A stretch of 64,000 nucleotides of DNA from Lanius collurio (lineage: Eukaryota > Chordata > Aves > Passeriformes > Laniidae): the NCBI GenBank assembly GCA_020086605.1, contig JACBWW010000039.1, positions 5,277,286 to 5,341,285 of the forward strand. Reading direction: 5' to 3'. Made by a program: the position numbers and the translations under genes. This document shows, piece after piece, positions 24,401 through 37,401 of this stretch (positions within the stretch are counted from its first letter, which is position 1; each line of letters begins with the position of its first letter). The notes beneath the pieces are model-generated. The model was not told where the DNA came from. It did no database searches and saw nothing but the letters and a program-made list of their open reading frames with translations.

Positions 24401-27400
24401 TAGGGAAAATGGTCTGTGCTGAGCCCTTGGTGTTCTGCTGGCTCACCCCAGCTGGGACTTTTAGGAGCTTTAGTCATTTAATTTATTGTGTAAAACTCTG
24501 TTAATTATCCTCACAATCAGAATATTCTCCTTGCTATTTTCTCTCTTCTGGCTGAATTCCTCTGATAAAAATAGAAATGAAACTATACAATGATGGGAAG
24601 GAGGAACCATATTTGTTACTAAGGGTAGCCAAGACATAAAAGATAAAGAGATTCAAGCAGAAGAATACATCACATCAACCTGATCCTGGTTATCTGCCTT
24701 TTCTCCTCTCTCACAGTGGTACCTGCTTGTCTCTCTAAGTCAGAAGCACTGCATCATTGTCTGCTGCTGGGTCAGCTATGGCAAAAGAGAGTTTACTTTC
24801 TGTACAGAGAAAATAACTGTTGAACAGGCAAAATTACATATTTAAGAAAAGAAAAATATTATATAGGCTATTTTGAATTAAATGGTGGTTGCAGCACTGG
24901 TTCAGTTGGCTCACCCATACCTGGCCATTAGAACTGGCCATACCTGGGCAGCATAATTGGCTTTTAATAACAATCAACTGTTTACAATTAATCCTAGTTC
25001 AATACCTTAACTTAGGTCAATTAGTTTCTTGTTTAGGACTATGAATATTATATATAACCTTTAGGTAAAAGTCTCATTTCTTACAATGTTTTTACTCCAT
25101 TTCAGTGCTGCAATGCATTTAAAAAGACATCTAGTAGATAAGGGTGATATTTAGGTAAATTTAATCTGATTTGAGTTCTGCAGAACTACCTTGTCTTCAC
25201 CTGTTGATCCCAAAAGCAGGAACACAAAGCTGTCATTGCACCAGAAGCTGAACTCTCAAACATGTGAGGATGGTAATTCCCTTCAGCCACTCTCCAGGGA
25301 TCCTGTCTTTTGACAGGACTCCCACCAATGTATAGAAAACATTGTCCTCATAATGAAAATTACCTGGATTTGTAAAGGGCTTTTTGGGTTTTAGGGCTGT
25401 CTCTGCTGGGTTTGTGTTCTGTTCCAGCAGCAGCCTGGAAGGGGCTGGGAGGAGGCAGGAGGAAGGAGGTGCTGGAGCAGGTCAGGAGGAGCTGGGTTTG
25501 CCTCTCCCAGCTCAGCCAAGAGCCAGGGCTGGTTGGTGGGGTACAGGAAGGGAACCAGCTGAAGGTGTTCAGAGATTTAAATCATCACAGCTGCTTTTTT
25601 CCACCCGGTTTTGTTCTGCCTCCTCTGAATTCCGACACCTACACAGTGCTCTGTCTTTTCAAAACAATGTTGGAGTTCCCGACATTGAACTCTGCAAACA
25701 AGTGTGTTCTCAATTAAGGGAAGAACTTCTCCTGCCCCCCTGCTCCATCCCAGCCTTGGCTCATGTGTGCTGGCCTCCAGAGGAATCACACCAGCACATT
25801 TTTCAGAAGGTTTCCCCCTCCCAAAATCCCATCGAATGGCTGTTTCTTATAAACCAATGGAGATAATTTCATGGCTTTTCCCTTTCATGGCCACCCACCT
25901 CCTCTTCCCCACTAGCTTTGATATAAAAAGACAAATCCTTTCCCATTCACATCAAAAGCAGGAGGGTCACCCTGTGTCACCTACCCTGGGATTTTGATTC
26001 AAGTTTTGGAAAAAAAAAATTAATGGAAAGAGCAACTTGGTCTTAACTCCAGCACAGTGTGTGTGTCACTGAGAGTTTTCAGGGTCATTGAGAGATCAGT
26101 TTCATAGACCAAACAGATAAATAGGCACAAGTTATTCTTTATTATTATTGTTCATAATTTGTTCATGCCATAAGTGTGCTGAGTGCATGGCAGGGATACC
26201 AGCCCTTCCTTGGGGAATGCTGGGTCTAAGTTGGACATATGTTTTGTATATTTTCAGTGTGTATTCAGGCACCTCCAGCACTGGATAGGCACTTTTAAAA
26301 ACAAATTTGAAGTAATAACAATAACATGCTGAGTGATAACAACAGGCATGAGGGTGAGAGGAGGACGAGGGTTACAAAAATAAAGATCATGTGAATTGTT
26401 TGCTTTATGTCACACATGAGGCTTGGGCTCTCTCTGTTTTTCTTTTTCTTTGAATGCTTTTGCATTTTCTTTTTTTGGCAAGAAAAGCTGACAGACTTCA
26501 GAGGCAGAGGAATTGCTGCTGGAGTGAAGGAGCAATGAGGCAGAGGAAAGGGGCTGCTCCTGCTGACACCTGAGAAACCTCTGGCCTTGCTGCAGGCTGA
26601 GGGCTGACTTAAAGAAGGGGAAAGAAAATCTGAACACAATTTCCACCATCTCTGGTGTATGAGGCTGTCCCCAGTACGGGGCTTAATGCTGATTTTCAGA
26701 GGGTTGAAATTTGAAATACCTTTCTTTGTTCTTATTTCAGCTGCCTCTAGCAATAGTGAAAGTTTGTGAAAGCAAGAGAAAAATTGAGTGAAGTTCCCAG
26801 GGCTCAGCAGTGATAGTTTAATGCTCATTCTCATGTCAGCACTTACCTGGTTCTACGTGCATCCAGTGCCTTTCCCTGAATCTGCTCAGTGCTCGGAGCA
26901 ATCCCTGCATATGGTGGCTGTTTTTAAGACACCTTTAGCTCCAAACAAGTGCTGGACACCCTGCTCTTTTGTCTAACCTTTCTCAGATCTATCCCTGAGC
27001 ATCCTTCCTGGTACACTGAACCCCTTTGTAAGCTCCTGGTTGTTGCTCTTTCCTCCTGTGGGGTCGAGAGGCTCTGGAGAGCTGTTTGCACACTGGAGGA
27101 TCTCCTGAGGAGCACGGGCAGGTCCCAGCTCCACACCACCCTCCCTGCCCCGGGCAGAGGGGACAGCCCAACCCCAGCACAGATCTGTGCCTGAGTTTAC
27201 ATTGCCCAGGTTTCTGGGCCAGCCCTTGGACAGTACCAGGAGTCACCTGGACTCATGGGGGGAGTCACTGGCTCCTACCTTTTCTCAACAAGTGGGGTGT
27301 AAATTTACTACTTTCTTTGAGGAGATTGTCATTACACAAATGCCTTCTTGCCTGTGCCTTCCATCCTGCAAATCCCTTTTATTTCAGCATATTCCCACCA

Positions 27401-28896
27401 TTGCATTCCCAGTGCCAAGGTGTGAGCCTGCCAGGAGATGTGGTCTCTATGTGCTTTGGTTGCCAGTTAAGTCTATTTTTTTCCCTCATAAGCACTTGGG
27501 AAATGCTGTGGCCTATAGAGATAGAACACATTTTTGCATTTTCTCCATTGTGTGAATGAGTTAGTTGCTAATGAAGCCAATTCCTTTATCAGATGCTGTT
27601 TGCAAAAATATTTGTAACACATGCTGGAACTAATTTTTTTATCAGTTATTTGCTTCATACGGGGATTACAATGGGCTGTGCTTCATCTGATAACTTTTGC
27701 AGCTTATTAGATGTGAATTTACTAGCTGTGAACAGTTGAATAATATAAAACTCACAGAAGAAACAAGCTGCACCATCCATAGTGTAACAATCTCTCTTAA
27801 ATTAGCTCTGGCCAAAGTTCATATTTCACAATCCACTAAATAGCTTTCTTATGGATCACAAGATGAACATACACTGAGTGAGGCAACTGAGTTTATAATA
27901 TCTTTGGTATAAGGTGAACACTTTCTAACAGATCATGATATTATCAAAGTGCTATTTGAAATTGGCTCCATATGCTGCAGCAATGCTGTAAGATTTCACC
28001 CAGAATTTCATTTTCAAATGTTTTCCATTCAGGTTCACTGAGGGTAAATTGGAAACACTTGGGTATATCCCACTTATGGACCTGTTAAGACCTACTTAAT
28101 TTTAACATGTGGATGTGCAGAGAGAGAGGAGGGAGAGGGGAGCTGCAGGATGGGGTGAGCAGGAATGACTCTATTTACTGATGGCTTTGGAAAATCAGAA
28201 CAGCCTGTGTTGGGCAGGGCTTGCACAAGCACTGCTGTAAACCCCCACTCACCAGTGCAGGACTTGTGTGAAAGATGGGATTTTGCTGGGAGGGGGTGAG
28301 AGTCAGCCTTTGGCTGTGCCCCTTGTGCAAAGGCTCAGCTCTGCGTGGTGACGGGGCCTGTTGGCAGCGGGCACCGAGGAAGAGCCAAGGGAGAGCTGGG
28401 GCTGTGCCATGGCTGGCAGGCTCTGGGCTGGCTGCAAAGCTGCCCTGCCAGAGCAGGATTCAGCTCAGGATGCTTTGGGAGCAGGGCATGGAGTCGCTCA
28501 CTTTGTTTTGTCAGGCTCTGCAAGGCAAAGGTGGTGATCTCAGACCATCTCTTTGTGGGATTGTTGGGTAACAGATGTGTCAGAAATTCCAGTTGGGTTT
28601 AAATTATGTCCTTTCTTTAAAAGAAGCTATATGGGGGTTGTATTCTGCAAAGAAGGACTCAGGTTTCCTATTTCACTCACGTGAGGAGCTGAGGAAGGGA
28701 CCAAACTTCTTCAGTGGCCACTGGCCTCAGAGATGAGGAGTCCCTGAGAGCTTTGTTACACTTGTAGGCTGATGGCATTCTTATGTCAACATTCTGCATC
28801 TGCTGCTAGGAATGGGTATAAAAATGGGATTTGGTAGCAGTACTAAACAGTCCTTTTAGCTATTTGTACAAGATATTATAAAGTACTTTAGTTTGG
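21451..28896. other. Intergenic DNA, no gene recognised
   Basis: No coding exon, RNA gene or recognised transposon. A 179-codon minus-strand open frame (26,834-26,295) lies in purine-rich sequence (polypyrimidine on the coding side), giving runs of Lys, Ser and Leu; it is best explained as a low-complexity artefact. A short GT/TA-rich tract lies at about 22,030-22,060. Confidence 0.55.
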
Positions 28897-28962
28897 ATCC
28901 TGGAGGTTGGACTCAATGATCCTGTGGGCCCCTTCCAACTCAGGATTCTATGGATCATGATA
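28897..28962 (+). mobile_element. CR1 LINE 3'-end remnant
   Basis: Contains the diagnostic avian CR1 tail: GGTTGGACTCAATGATCCT, then CCCTTCCAACT and ATTCTATGG. Only the last 60 or so bases survive, as is usual for 5'-truncated CR1 insertions. Plus orientation. Confidence 0.85.
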
Positions 28963-31443
28963 ATTAATTCAGTTTAACAGGTTATTTGGAATAATGCCTG
29001 AAGGAGAAAAGTGCAATTTCCTTAATGCTGTTTCAGTGCTGCATTTACATTTATCTGTGATATTTAATTATGGGCAGAAATACTGACTATTATTTGCATT
29101 AAGTGTCTTGGTACCCGTCTGCTCCTATTAAATATATTCAATTTTTCTAGTGCTGATAGTTGTTTTTGTAGGTTAACCACGTTCTCAGAATGTGTGGGGT
29201 TTTATCACACTATTTCTAGCAGGTTTTCAGTGCCAGACAGGACATCTTTTCCCTCAGGGGAAAATGCAGAAGAGAGCTAACTGGGAGATGGGATGCAACA
29301 GCTATTGCAGCTCCAGCACATCACCCAGCAGAAACCACATCAGGGGAGGTGATTGCACAGCTTATCCAGGGCTGGAAGGGTATGGTTCTCATTTTGAAAC
29401 TGCTATTCATCTAAAATCTCAAATTCTTCTGCCCTCAGCATGAGTGTTTGTGAGTTTTGCATCAGAGCCTGGAGTGGAGCCGCACACGTGCACACCTTTA
29501 CATCTGGTGTTTTATGGCTCGTTTGGAGGAGCTGTTACTAAGCAGCAGCTATATCAGGGCTCCATTTTATAAAGAGGAAGGGCTGTGTTACTCATTGTGT
29601 TTCCAAAAAATTCATTTGTTTTGCATTCCCAGAAGGTCCTTTTATTCTCCCAGAAAGGTCAAGCAGAAACATTGATGTAAGTCCTGTTTATGGCAATTTT
29701 GTTAGATTTCCAGCAACTGCAATGGAACATATTTATAACAAGTGTGTTTCTCTCTGGGGTGATGCCATTAGTCAAAATATGCTTTCTCATATTTCCTCTA
29801 CATAAACACAAATATGTTTTAAGATTCAAACTCACTGGTCTTGAGGATTCCCACAGCCACATCTCATTAGAGGTTCAGAAGGCTGCACTAACCATGGTTT
29901 CAATTTGGGATGAAAAGGTTTTGTTAGGAGAAAGAACTTCAACCAAACTAGAAGGGTGAAAAACAGGATAATATTCCATGTGTGTGCTGTGGGTCCTGAA
30001 CAAAACAGCAACCCTGAGAAGTCAAATGCTCTAAACATACAAGTTGTGATTTGATGTGCTGAGGATCCGGGCAGGTCCCGGGTCTGGGCTGGGATTTGTT
30101 CCATTTCCACAGCAGTCAGGATCTCACAAGCTCACACTCTGTGCCCAGAATCCAGCTGGCATCCATGGTGCAGTGCAGCCACTGACCCTGGTCTCTCCAG
30201 GTAGCCCAAAATATGAGGTGTCCTAGCAGAAACTGTGAGGAAGCAAACTGTGCCCTGCTACAAATGTCAGGAACAGACTTGACAAAACTGATGGCTGGGA
30301 AGGAGCTCAGGGGTTGAGAAGATCAGAAATTGTGACTGATATAATCATGGGGATAAAATAGGTTCTATATCCCCACTTCCATCTCATTTCTTCACTCCCA
30401 GGGCTTCTCTTTAAATAACCTGAGTGTTAATCTGGAAAGTGTCCAGACAAAGAGGTAAAAATCAGGTGAGCTGAAATGACATTTTAGATTTCAATGTACT
30501 AATGAACTGGCCATGAATTAATTATTGAAAGCAAAGCCTTCTGTGGTGCCTTAGGAGGATATGGCTACAGAGTGTGTCAGCTGCTTTCTTCCATGTACAT
30601 CTCAGTCTGAACAGAGCTCAATACAGACACAAAAACTGGTTTTATAGGAATTTTAGAACTCTGGTGCCTTGAACTCTACATTTAAATGCAAATCTCACTG
30701 ATGTTCGAGGAACAAAAGTGAATAGAACTGGAAAGTGCAAAACCTCTTTTTTTTTCCTCCTCCTGCTCCAGTTGAAGAGCAGCTGTTTGAAATGCAGAGC
30801 CCCCCCTTCCTGGGGTCTACAAGCATTAACTATTTTTTGGCAGCAACATCTCCAGCTGATCTCCACGTCCTAGGACCTCAGTGAGTTGAAACAGAATTTC
30901 AGGCCCAAGTTCCAAGGAACAGCATTAAGGGCGTTGTTATGTATCGCTGTGTTAAAAACACTAACTACAACTGAGCAGGAAAAAAGTTGGCAAAACTCTG
31001 CCTGCTTTGGCCTGCCAATATTTATGAGCACTCTGGGGGCTCATCTGCATTGCGAGGGAAGAGCAAATCCAGTGGTTCTATCTCGTTCCAAACGTTTGGG
31101 GCCAGAACTTGTTTTTTCACACAGCATTTCAAGAAAAGTATTTTGTTTTTCCCACAGATTAGAATGGACAATTGACAATAAATGGTGTTTTTCTCAGGGT
31201 CATCAGCTATAATTCCCAGTGCCCATCATAGCCCTTTGCAGTCACAGTTAGAGGAGTTGGAGCTCGTGTAAGGCAAGAGAAAAGGGANCACTGTGCAGAG
31301 GGGTGCTCTGCCTCCAGCCTGAGCTTTCAGCCCCCAGGGGCAGGTCCTCCTCACTGAAATACTGAAATGTTCCATCGTTGTGCAGAGGACAATCCTGCAA
31401 GGACCGTGAGCTGTGTTGTCAGGTCTATACCTTGAGTAGGAAC

Positions 31444-31803
31444 TCAAAGCCACGTTGTTCTCCCGATTTCCTGGAGACTTTTCCTCCTCCAGTGCCTGGG
31501 GGGTACATCCAGTAGTTTGAAATTTGCATCCATATTATCTGCTGCCTTCCCCATCCATATGCACCCTCTCCAAGGGCCCAGGGCAAAGATGCCATTATGC
31601 TCAGTCACTGCCCAACCAGGTGCACTCAGGAGATCTGACAATGTTAATAAAAGGGCTGATGAAGAACAAAAAATAAACAAACCTGCTATTGTGCCTGTAA
31701 GAATTGCTGCTACCAGGAAATTAAAAAAATTACACGTGGCATGTGCTGCCTGGCTGCACTCAGCACTGCTGTTCAGCTCTGAAATCATGGCCACCAGGTA
31801 CAA
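31444..31803 (-). other. Unassigned membrane-like open frame
   Basis: A 119-codon minus-strand frame encoding a long hydrophobic stretch around C-N-F-F-N-F-L-V-A-A-I-L followed by G-T-I-A-G-L-F-I-F. It follows a possible acceptor (GATTTCAG) in the same phase as segment B of the 9.6-11.6 kb candidate, and the N/A spacing of the two hydrophobic stretches is similar. No matching upstream or downstream exon was found and there is no good donor in frame. The T-rich codons that give the hydrophobicity could arise by chance. I do not assign a function. Confidence 0.15.
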
Positions 31804-32560
31804 AGAAAACCAAGCTTTGCAAAATAAATTAATTTACAAAGCCTGGTGAGGTTACAAAAATGTCATTTTCCTCTCTGCATCTCTGAGATTGCATATTTAT
31901 TTTTATGGCTTAAAAAACAACTCTAAGAAGTCGTAACTGTGTACATCTCATTCTTGAAAGATGGCATAGACTTAAATTGAAAAATCAGTTTTGCTGAAGC
32001 TTCACCACGGACAGAGGACTACAAGCTCCTCAGTGTGTTGTTTTAAAAGACAAGGAAATAAGGAATTGGCTGGAAGTGTGTTTATCTGCTTTCAAAACAC
32101 AGTAGTGTGAGGGGGAAAGGATACCAGAGAGTGTTTGAAAAAGACACAGATTAAAAAAAACTAATTATAGAAGGCAGCTATTTCAGAAACCAGACACTGG
32201 GTATCCAGCTCCAGTGCTCAGAAGTGTAAGGACTGGATCCATGGAAGAACTGGGTCCAAAAGACCATATTTCTGTCACATTTATTCGCTCAGACACTGCT
32301 CTCACTCCCATCTGTGTGTCAGAGAGCAGAACTGGGTCGAGGTGCCAGCCAGGACCCCCTTTGCAGATGCAGGGTTTGCAGCAGGGCTCTGGGCTGCCCA
32401 TTGGGAGACACTTGTGCTTTGTTTTGGAGAACTGCACTGATTTAACCCCTGGAAAGCAGCATTTTCTCTTATTTGTGTTCCCCTCGTGGGGTTTTCTGTG
32501 CACAAACATTTCAGGGACAGAGGGGAGGTGTAGCCCCAGAGGAGCAGCAGCACACACTCA

Positions 32561-32624
32561 CCTGGGACTGGTGGGACTCAAAAACCTTAAGGGTCTTTTC
32601 CAGTCTAAAATCCGTGATTCCAAG
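32561..32624 (+). mobile_element. CR1 LINE 3'-end remnant
   Basis: The string GGGACTCAAAAACCTTAAGG followed by GTCTTTTCCAGTCTAAAAT and GTGATTCC matches the tail of CR1 subfamilies (GACTTGATGACCTTAAGGGT type). Plus orientation, a few diverged positions. It sits inside a 221-codon open frame, which argues that the frame is not a gene. Confidence 0.75.
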
Positions 32625-35600
32625 ATTGTTTTAACCACTGTAGCAAGCCAGGGATTGTCCCAGCATCCATCCCAATCCTTCCCACGAGGGAGCCAAGTGG
32701 GACAAGGACTCCTTTGGCTGAAAACACAGAGAATGAAGACATCACAGAGGAATCTCCCTGGCTGTAGCCTTGCTCTCCACATTTCTCCTTCTCTAAGGGC
32801 ACTGTGTGAGGAAGGCCTCCTTTTTCTTCACAGGGTCAAGGGAAAAAGACCCCTCTATCAGGTCAGTAGAGTCGGTTAGTGCCAACTGCTGTGGTTAATC
32901 CAATGTCAAATAGCAAATGTCTGTGAGAAAAATTCAGGATTAACTTGGTGATCCCAGGAGAAGAGGAGGGATGAATAAGACATGTTGGCTGTAGGTCTGT
33001 AGAATTCTATTTGTGTTCATTTTTTGCCTTTAAAATATTTGAAAAGATCAATATCAGTTGTCTTATTAGAAGGATGTTATTTAGGGTGCAAAATGAAGAA
33101 TTCAGAAAATAGGGAATGTCATGTTTATGGTATTTCACGGCACTTTTAACCAAAATCTACCTTATAAGTGCATTTGATCAGATGAGAATCTTTGAGGAAT
33201 CTATGAAGACAGTAGTTGTGGGAAAACATCTCAATCGATATTTGGGCAAGGCTTATACACGTGACAAAACAAGGTTATGGTTTTTCATCCCCGGATTTGT
33301 CTTTCTGTCCTTATCAGCGCTGAGACTCTGCTGGCCCTGGGGGGAGCGAGCAGCGCTGGAGCTGGATTGGGATTGTGTGGACTCCAGCACCCTCTAATGG
33401 TGCCGCACTCACTCCCTGTACGTCCCTAAATCCTTGCAAATCCCTACAAACAATGTAATAATGAGACCAATTCTGCCGCAAATGGCCAATTTTTCACTCG
33501 GTGGCAATTAACAGTTTCGTGCTATTTTAAACAGCTTTAATTGCAATCTGTGCTGTCAGACTTGTTGCACACTTCATACATCCTGCCCATATTTCCACGT
33601 TAAATTAGGATAAAATGTTCCAGTGGGGGATGGGACAAATGAGAAATCGGAGTGAGCAGATGCAGGTGATGACTAAGAGCAAAAACACCCCGTGTGCAGC
33701 TTGGCAGGGCTGCCACTGCCAGGTAGGACAAAAAAAGCTGGGAAACCTGTTGGGAAAAAGTAAATCCACTTTGGGTTTAATATTAGTGGGAGGATACTTG
33801 TCTAAATCTGACTTTGGTCTGAGAGCTGAAGAGGAATCTTAGCACTGAATGTTCAAACACAGCTCCACTTGCCTCATTAGAGCTCTACTGATTTACATCA
33901 GGGTGTTCTGGCAGTTTTTTAATTCACTTTCTCCACTGCAAGGTAGTGTATCCACAGGTCGTGTGGCTAAAGGAAAGGTGGCACCATTGTACATGTGCAC
34001 AAACTGCTGGGAAATGCAGGGGTCCCAGTACAGAGCCGCAAAGTCCTGCTGAAATAACAAAAAAATAGCTTTTCCTGGGGTTTCTGGGAAGGTGTTAATG
34101 TGTAAATGTGGCAGCTTAGCCCACACAGCAGAGAGGTCTTAGTGCTTCTAACAAAAATACAACTTGCTGGGAGGTGGGTCCCAGTCCTCAGTGTGTGTTC
34201 TAGGAAAGCTTTGCTGGCTCCTCTGCACGAGCTGGGGTGCAGCATTTTTGACAGAAAGCCCAAATCTGATACGATTACATTTAGCAGTTTAGATTAGATT
34301 TATCTCCTTACCTACAAGTACAGCAAGCCATAGGCCAAGATAGTATTGAGATAGGGAGGGTTGCTGTGTTTTCCTACAATAAAGGACAAAAACAGGCCAG
34401 CCTTGAGGCTCACAAGCTTTTTTTTAGCTCAGGAGCCAGTCAGGGTTGGGTTTAGTTCCCATTTTAGCTCATGGATTATCAAATCTTCTTGGATCTCTGT
34501 CACTGATAAGCAAAATGATGTGTAACCTACCCAGATATAAATATGTCTGACAATTAGGTCACACCTTTATTTCACATCCCCTGGCTTCAGAGGAGTTTGA
34601 AAAGTTGGCTCAGCCCAAAGTTTGGCTCCCTGCAGTTTGCAGGGGTTGTGGCTGGCTTTCCCCACAGCTCAAGGCTCACTTGTGTTACAAGCTCAAGCAG
34701 GATTTGGAAGTGAAGAGTGGGGATGTGCAAACTTCCAAACTAAAGTGCAAATTTGGTTTTCTGGATTAGAACATAATTTCAAAATTCAGACAGTAGCCCA
34801 GGCCCAGTTTCCCATTCAAGACTGGAAAGACAAACTGCATTTTCCAGTTTGTTTGGGGTTTTTTTACAGGATGAGACAATTGAGCATTTTCTACCATGAG
34901 TAATTTTTTAAAAGCATTTTCTCACCAGAAAGAGCATCTCAGTGAAATTGGTACTGGCATGGGGTTTTCCACAATTGTTGTAAAAACTGCCATTTCTTTC
35001 CTAATTTCTGCTGTTTCCTGATTTATTTTAGCTGGTTTTGGCCCAGTGCCAGAGTTATTTTAGTTACTGTCAGCCTTGCTCTGCAGACTGCAGCTCCTGG
35101 GGATGAGTTCCCTGATGCCCTGAGTGTCTCTGCCACTGCTGAGTCACCACCACCTTCCTTTCTTTAAGCACCCAACAATTTGTTTTTTGAGAAGAACCAG
35201 TGATGATGAGCCTTATTTAAATTACCCTAAAACTGCTGGAACTTGAGTGTTTTTGTGCAGTCTGTGCCAGTTTTGAGCAGTGTAGTTACACTGTGGATGC
35301 CATCACAGCTTCCTGAGCTCTGCACAAGTTTAAAGTTGTGTGAGATGGGTCTCAGCAGGAACCTGCTCATGGTCAGGGTTAAATTTAAAGATTTGGATGT
35401 TACTTAGGATAATTCCACACTTTCCTTGCAGCTGCTGCAGTTTCTCTGAAGCCCAGTGAGGCTGCACACCCAGAGAGGACTTCCTTTACTTTGTGCAATT
35501 GACTGCAGGTCAGCTTTAGATTTAATTTTTATTTTGAGTAACACCTGCAGTGTTGATTTCTGGAAAGGGCAGGAGGTGCCTTATCCCACTTCCACCTCAC

Positions 35601-37061
35601 TCCAGCTGTGTCAAATGGGGAGTTACCAGCTGAGCCACAAGTGCGAGAATACATTCTAAGAATCACAAGATTTAAGGCCACCTGATTGTTTTGTTTTAAA
35701 GAGCCATATTTGGGAATCTCTTACCTCAGATGAGCTCATGTTTATATACCTAAGTCTCCCCTGGAAGCCCATGAAACCAAAGAATTTTGAACATAATCCT
35801 TGGAGCACTTAGAAAAACTGGCTGTTGAACAAAAGAAAAAATCTAAATTTTATTTGCAGAGGCTTTATCTGATGGGGTCTGCTCACTTTTAGCGTGTTCC
35901 TTTACTTTCTGCTGGGAAGGGGCCTTCCTGCTTTACATGAACATGCAGAAAAAATGTCCCATGGATGTGCTGTTCACCCCACCTGCCTCAGGAAAGGAGA
36001 TTCTGTGAGTTGCTTCAGGGAGTGATTTAACTCACAAGAGTTATTTTTAAATCTTACTGATTCTAAAAGGTATTGCTGGCAAAAATATCAGCACTTATGC
36101 AGTGGGGGAAGGAGAGAAAGCAAGAGGGCACTCACATCTTCCTCTCCTAAATCCTCAAAACTTTGATTGTATGTGTTGTAAATCCCCTTCCTGAATGTCC
36201 TGGGAGGAGGTTTCTCATATGTGTGTGTGTATATATAAATAAATATAAATTTTTAATTTATTGTAACATGCAGCTCAGGCCAACCTATATTATCCTATCT
36301 GCAAAGCACTTTTGCTACAGCAGGAGCTACCCAAAATCTTGGTTAAGCTCAACCACACACAAAAAATTAAAGAAGTGCCAAAAAGTTCAGATTTTATAAG
36401 GGAGAAGAGGATAATCCTGATTGTACAGCCTGAGCAGGGTAGAGAAGAGCTTAAGGCAGCTATCACTTCAATAGTGAACAGATTTTTTGAGAGGACCAGA
36501 GGTTGTAGATCATCTCTATCTGAAAGTATTGAGAGAACTAAATATGGAGTTACAGGTGTGGTCTGAGGATTTGTGGGTGATGTCTTAATTCGGGGATCTG
36601 GGCAGGAGAAAGGCAAATGTGGGACCTGTACCTGCACAGCTCTGAATGTGATCCCAACAAGGGAAGCCTTAGAACAAATTCTGAGGAGAAAAAATCCTTG
36701 CTGAACAAAGAGGTGACCAGAAAGCATCACAAATTACACCAGGGGTTTTTCAGAAGAACATTCTGTCAGGTAAGTCATTCTCTTGAGGAGAAAACTAATT
36801 TCCTTACCAGATGTGATAGAGAGGAGTTAATTACCTGGAGCTATAACTCAAATCACTGAGAGTGGGAATGAGGAGATTCCAACAGGATATCAGAGGGGGT
36901 TGTGGAGCAGTCTGGGGGGGGTCTTTTTGTCTTCTTTCTTGTACATTAAATGCCATGTTCCCGGGCTGCTGGAGGGGACACTCCTTTTGTTCCATGAGTT
37001 GTCTGGAATCTGATCCTCCCATGGATATTCCATAGTAATAAGTGATTACATACATATTCAC
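32625..37061. other. Intergenic DNA up to the assembly gap
   Basis: No gene recognised. From 36,220 to 36,260 is a TG/TA-rich microsatellite-like tract. Between about 36,290 and 36,860 the plus strand has an 84-codon frame (36,312-36,566) followed by an 80-codon frame (36,617-36,859). Their composition is lysine/glutamate/arginine-rich and protein-like, but I cannot match it to a family. It could be the remnant of a retroelement or a processed copy of a cellular gene. Confidence 0.45.
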
Positions 37062-37291
37062 NNNNNNNNNNNNNNNNNNNNNNNNNNNNNNNNNNNNNNN
37101 NNNNNNNNNNNNNNNNNNNNNNNNNNNNNNNNNNNNNNNNNNNNNNNNNNNNNNNNNNNNNNNNNNNNNNNNNNNNNNNNNNNNNNNNNNNNNNNNNNNN
37201 NNNNNNNNNNNNNNNNNNNNNNNNNNNNNNNNNNNNNNNNNNNNNNNNNNNNNNNNNNNNNNNNNNNNNNNNNNNNNNNNNNNNNNNNNNN
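37062..37291. other. Assembly gap (230 N)
   Basis: A run of 230 undetermined bases. The left flank ends TACATACATATTCAC and the right flank begins ATATTTTTATATATTTGTAT, so the missing piece is probably an AT-rich or TA-microsatellite tract. All open frames crossing it are meaningless. A single N also occurs at 31,288. Confidence 0.99.
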
Positions 37292-37401
37292 ATATTTTTA
37301 TATATTTGTATGTCTGTATACATAATCCTAGGGGTGCACTTAGGGGTTTGGAGAGCAATGCACAGCCGGTGTCAGGGCAGAGGACAGGACGGTGCCACCG
37401 G

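Noticed and set aside
26295..26834. 179-codon minus-strand frame
   Set aside because: Low-complexity polypyrimidine coding side giving Ser/Leu/Lys runs; no motif.
32214..32879. 221-codon plus-strand open frame
   Set aside because: It reads straight through a CR1 3' tail at 32,561-32,624, has no motif, and lacks splice or promoter support.
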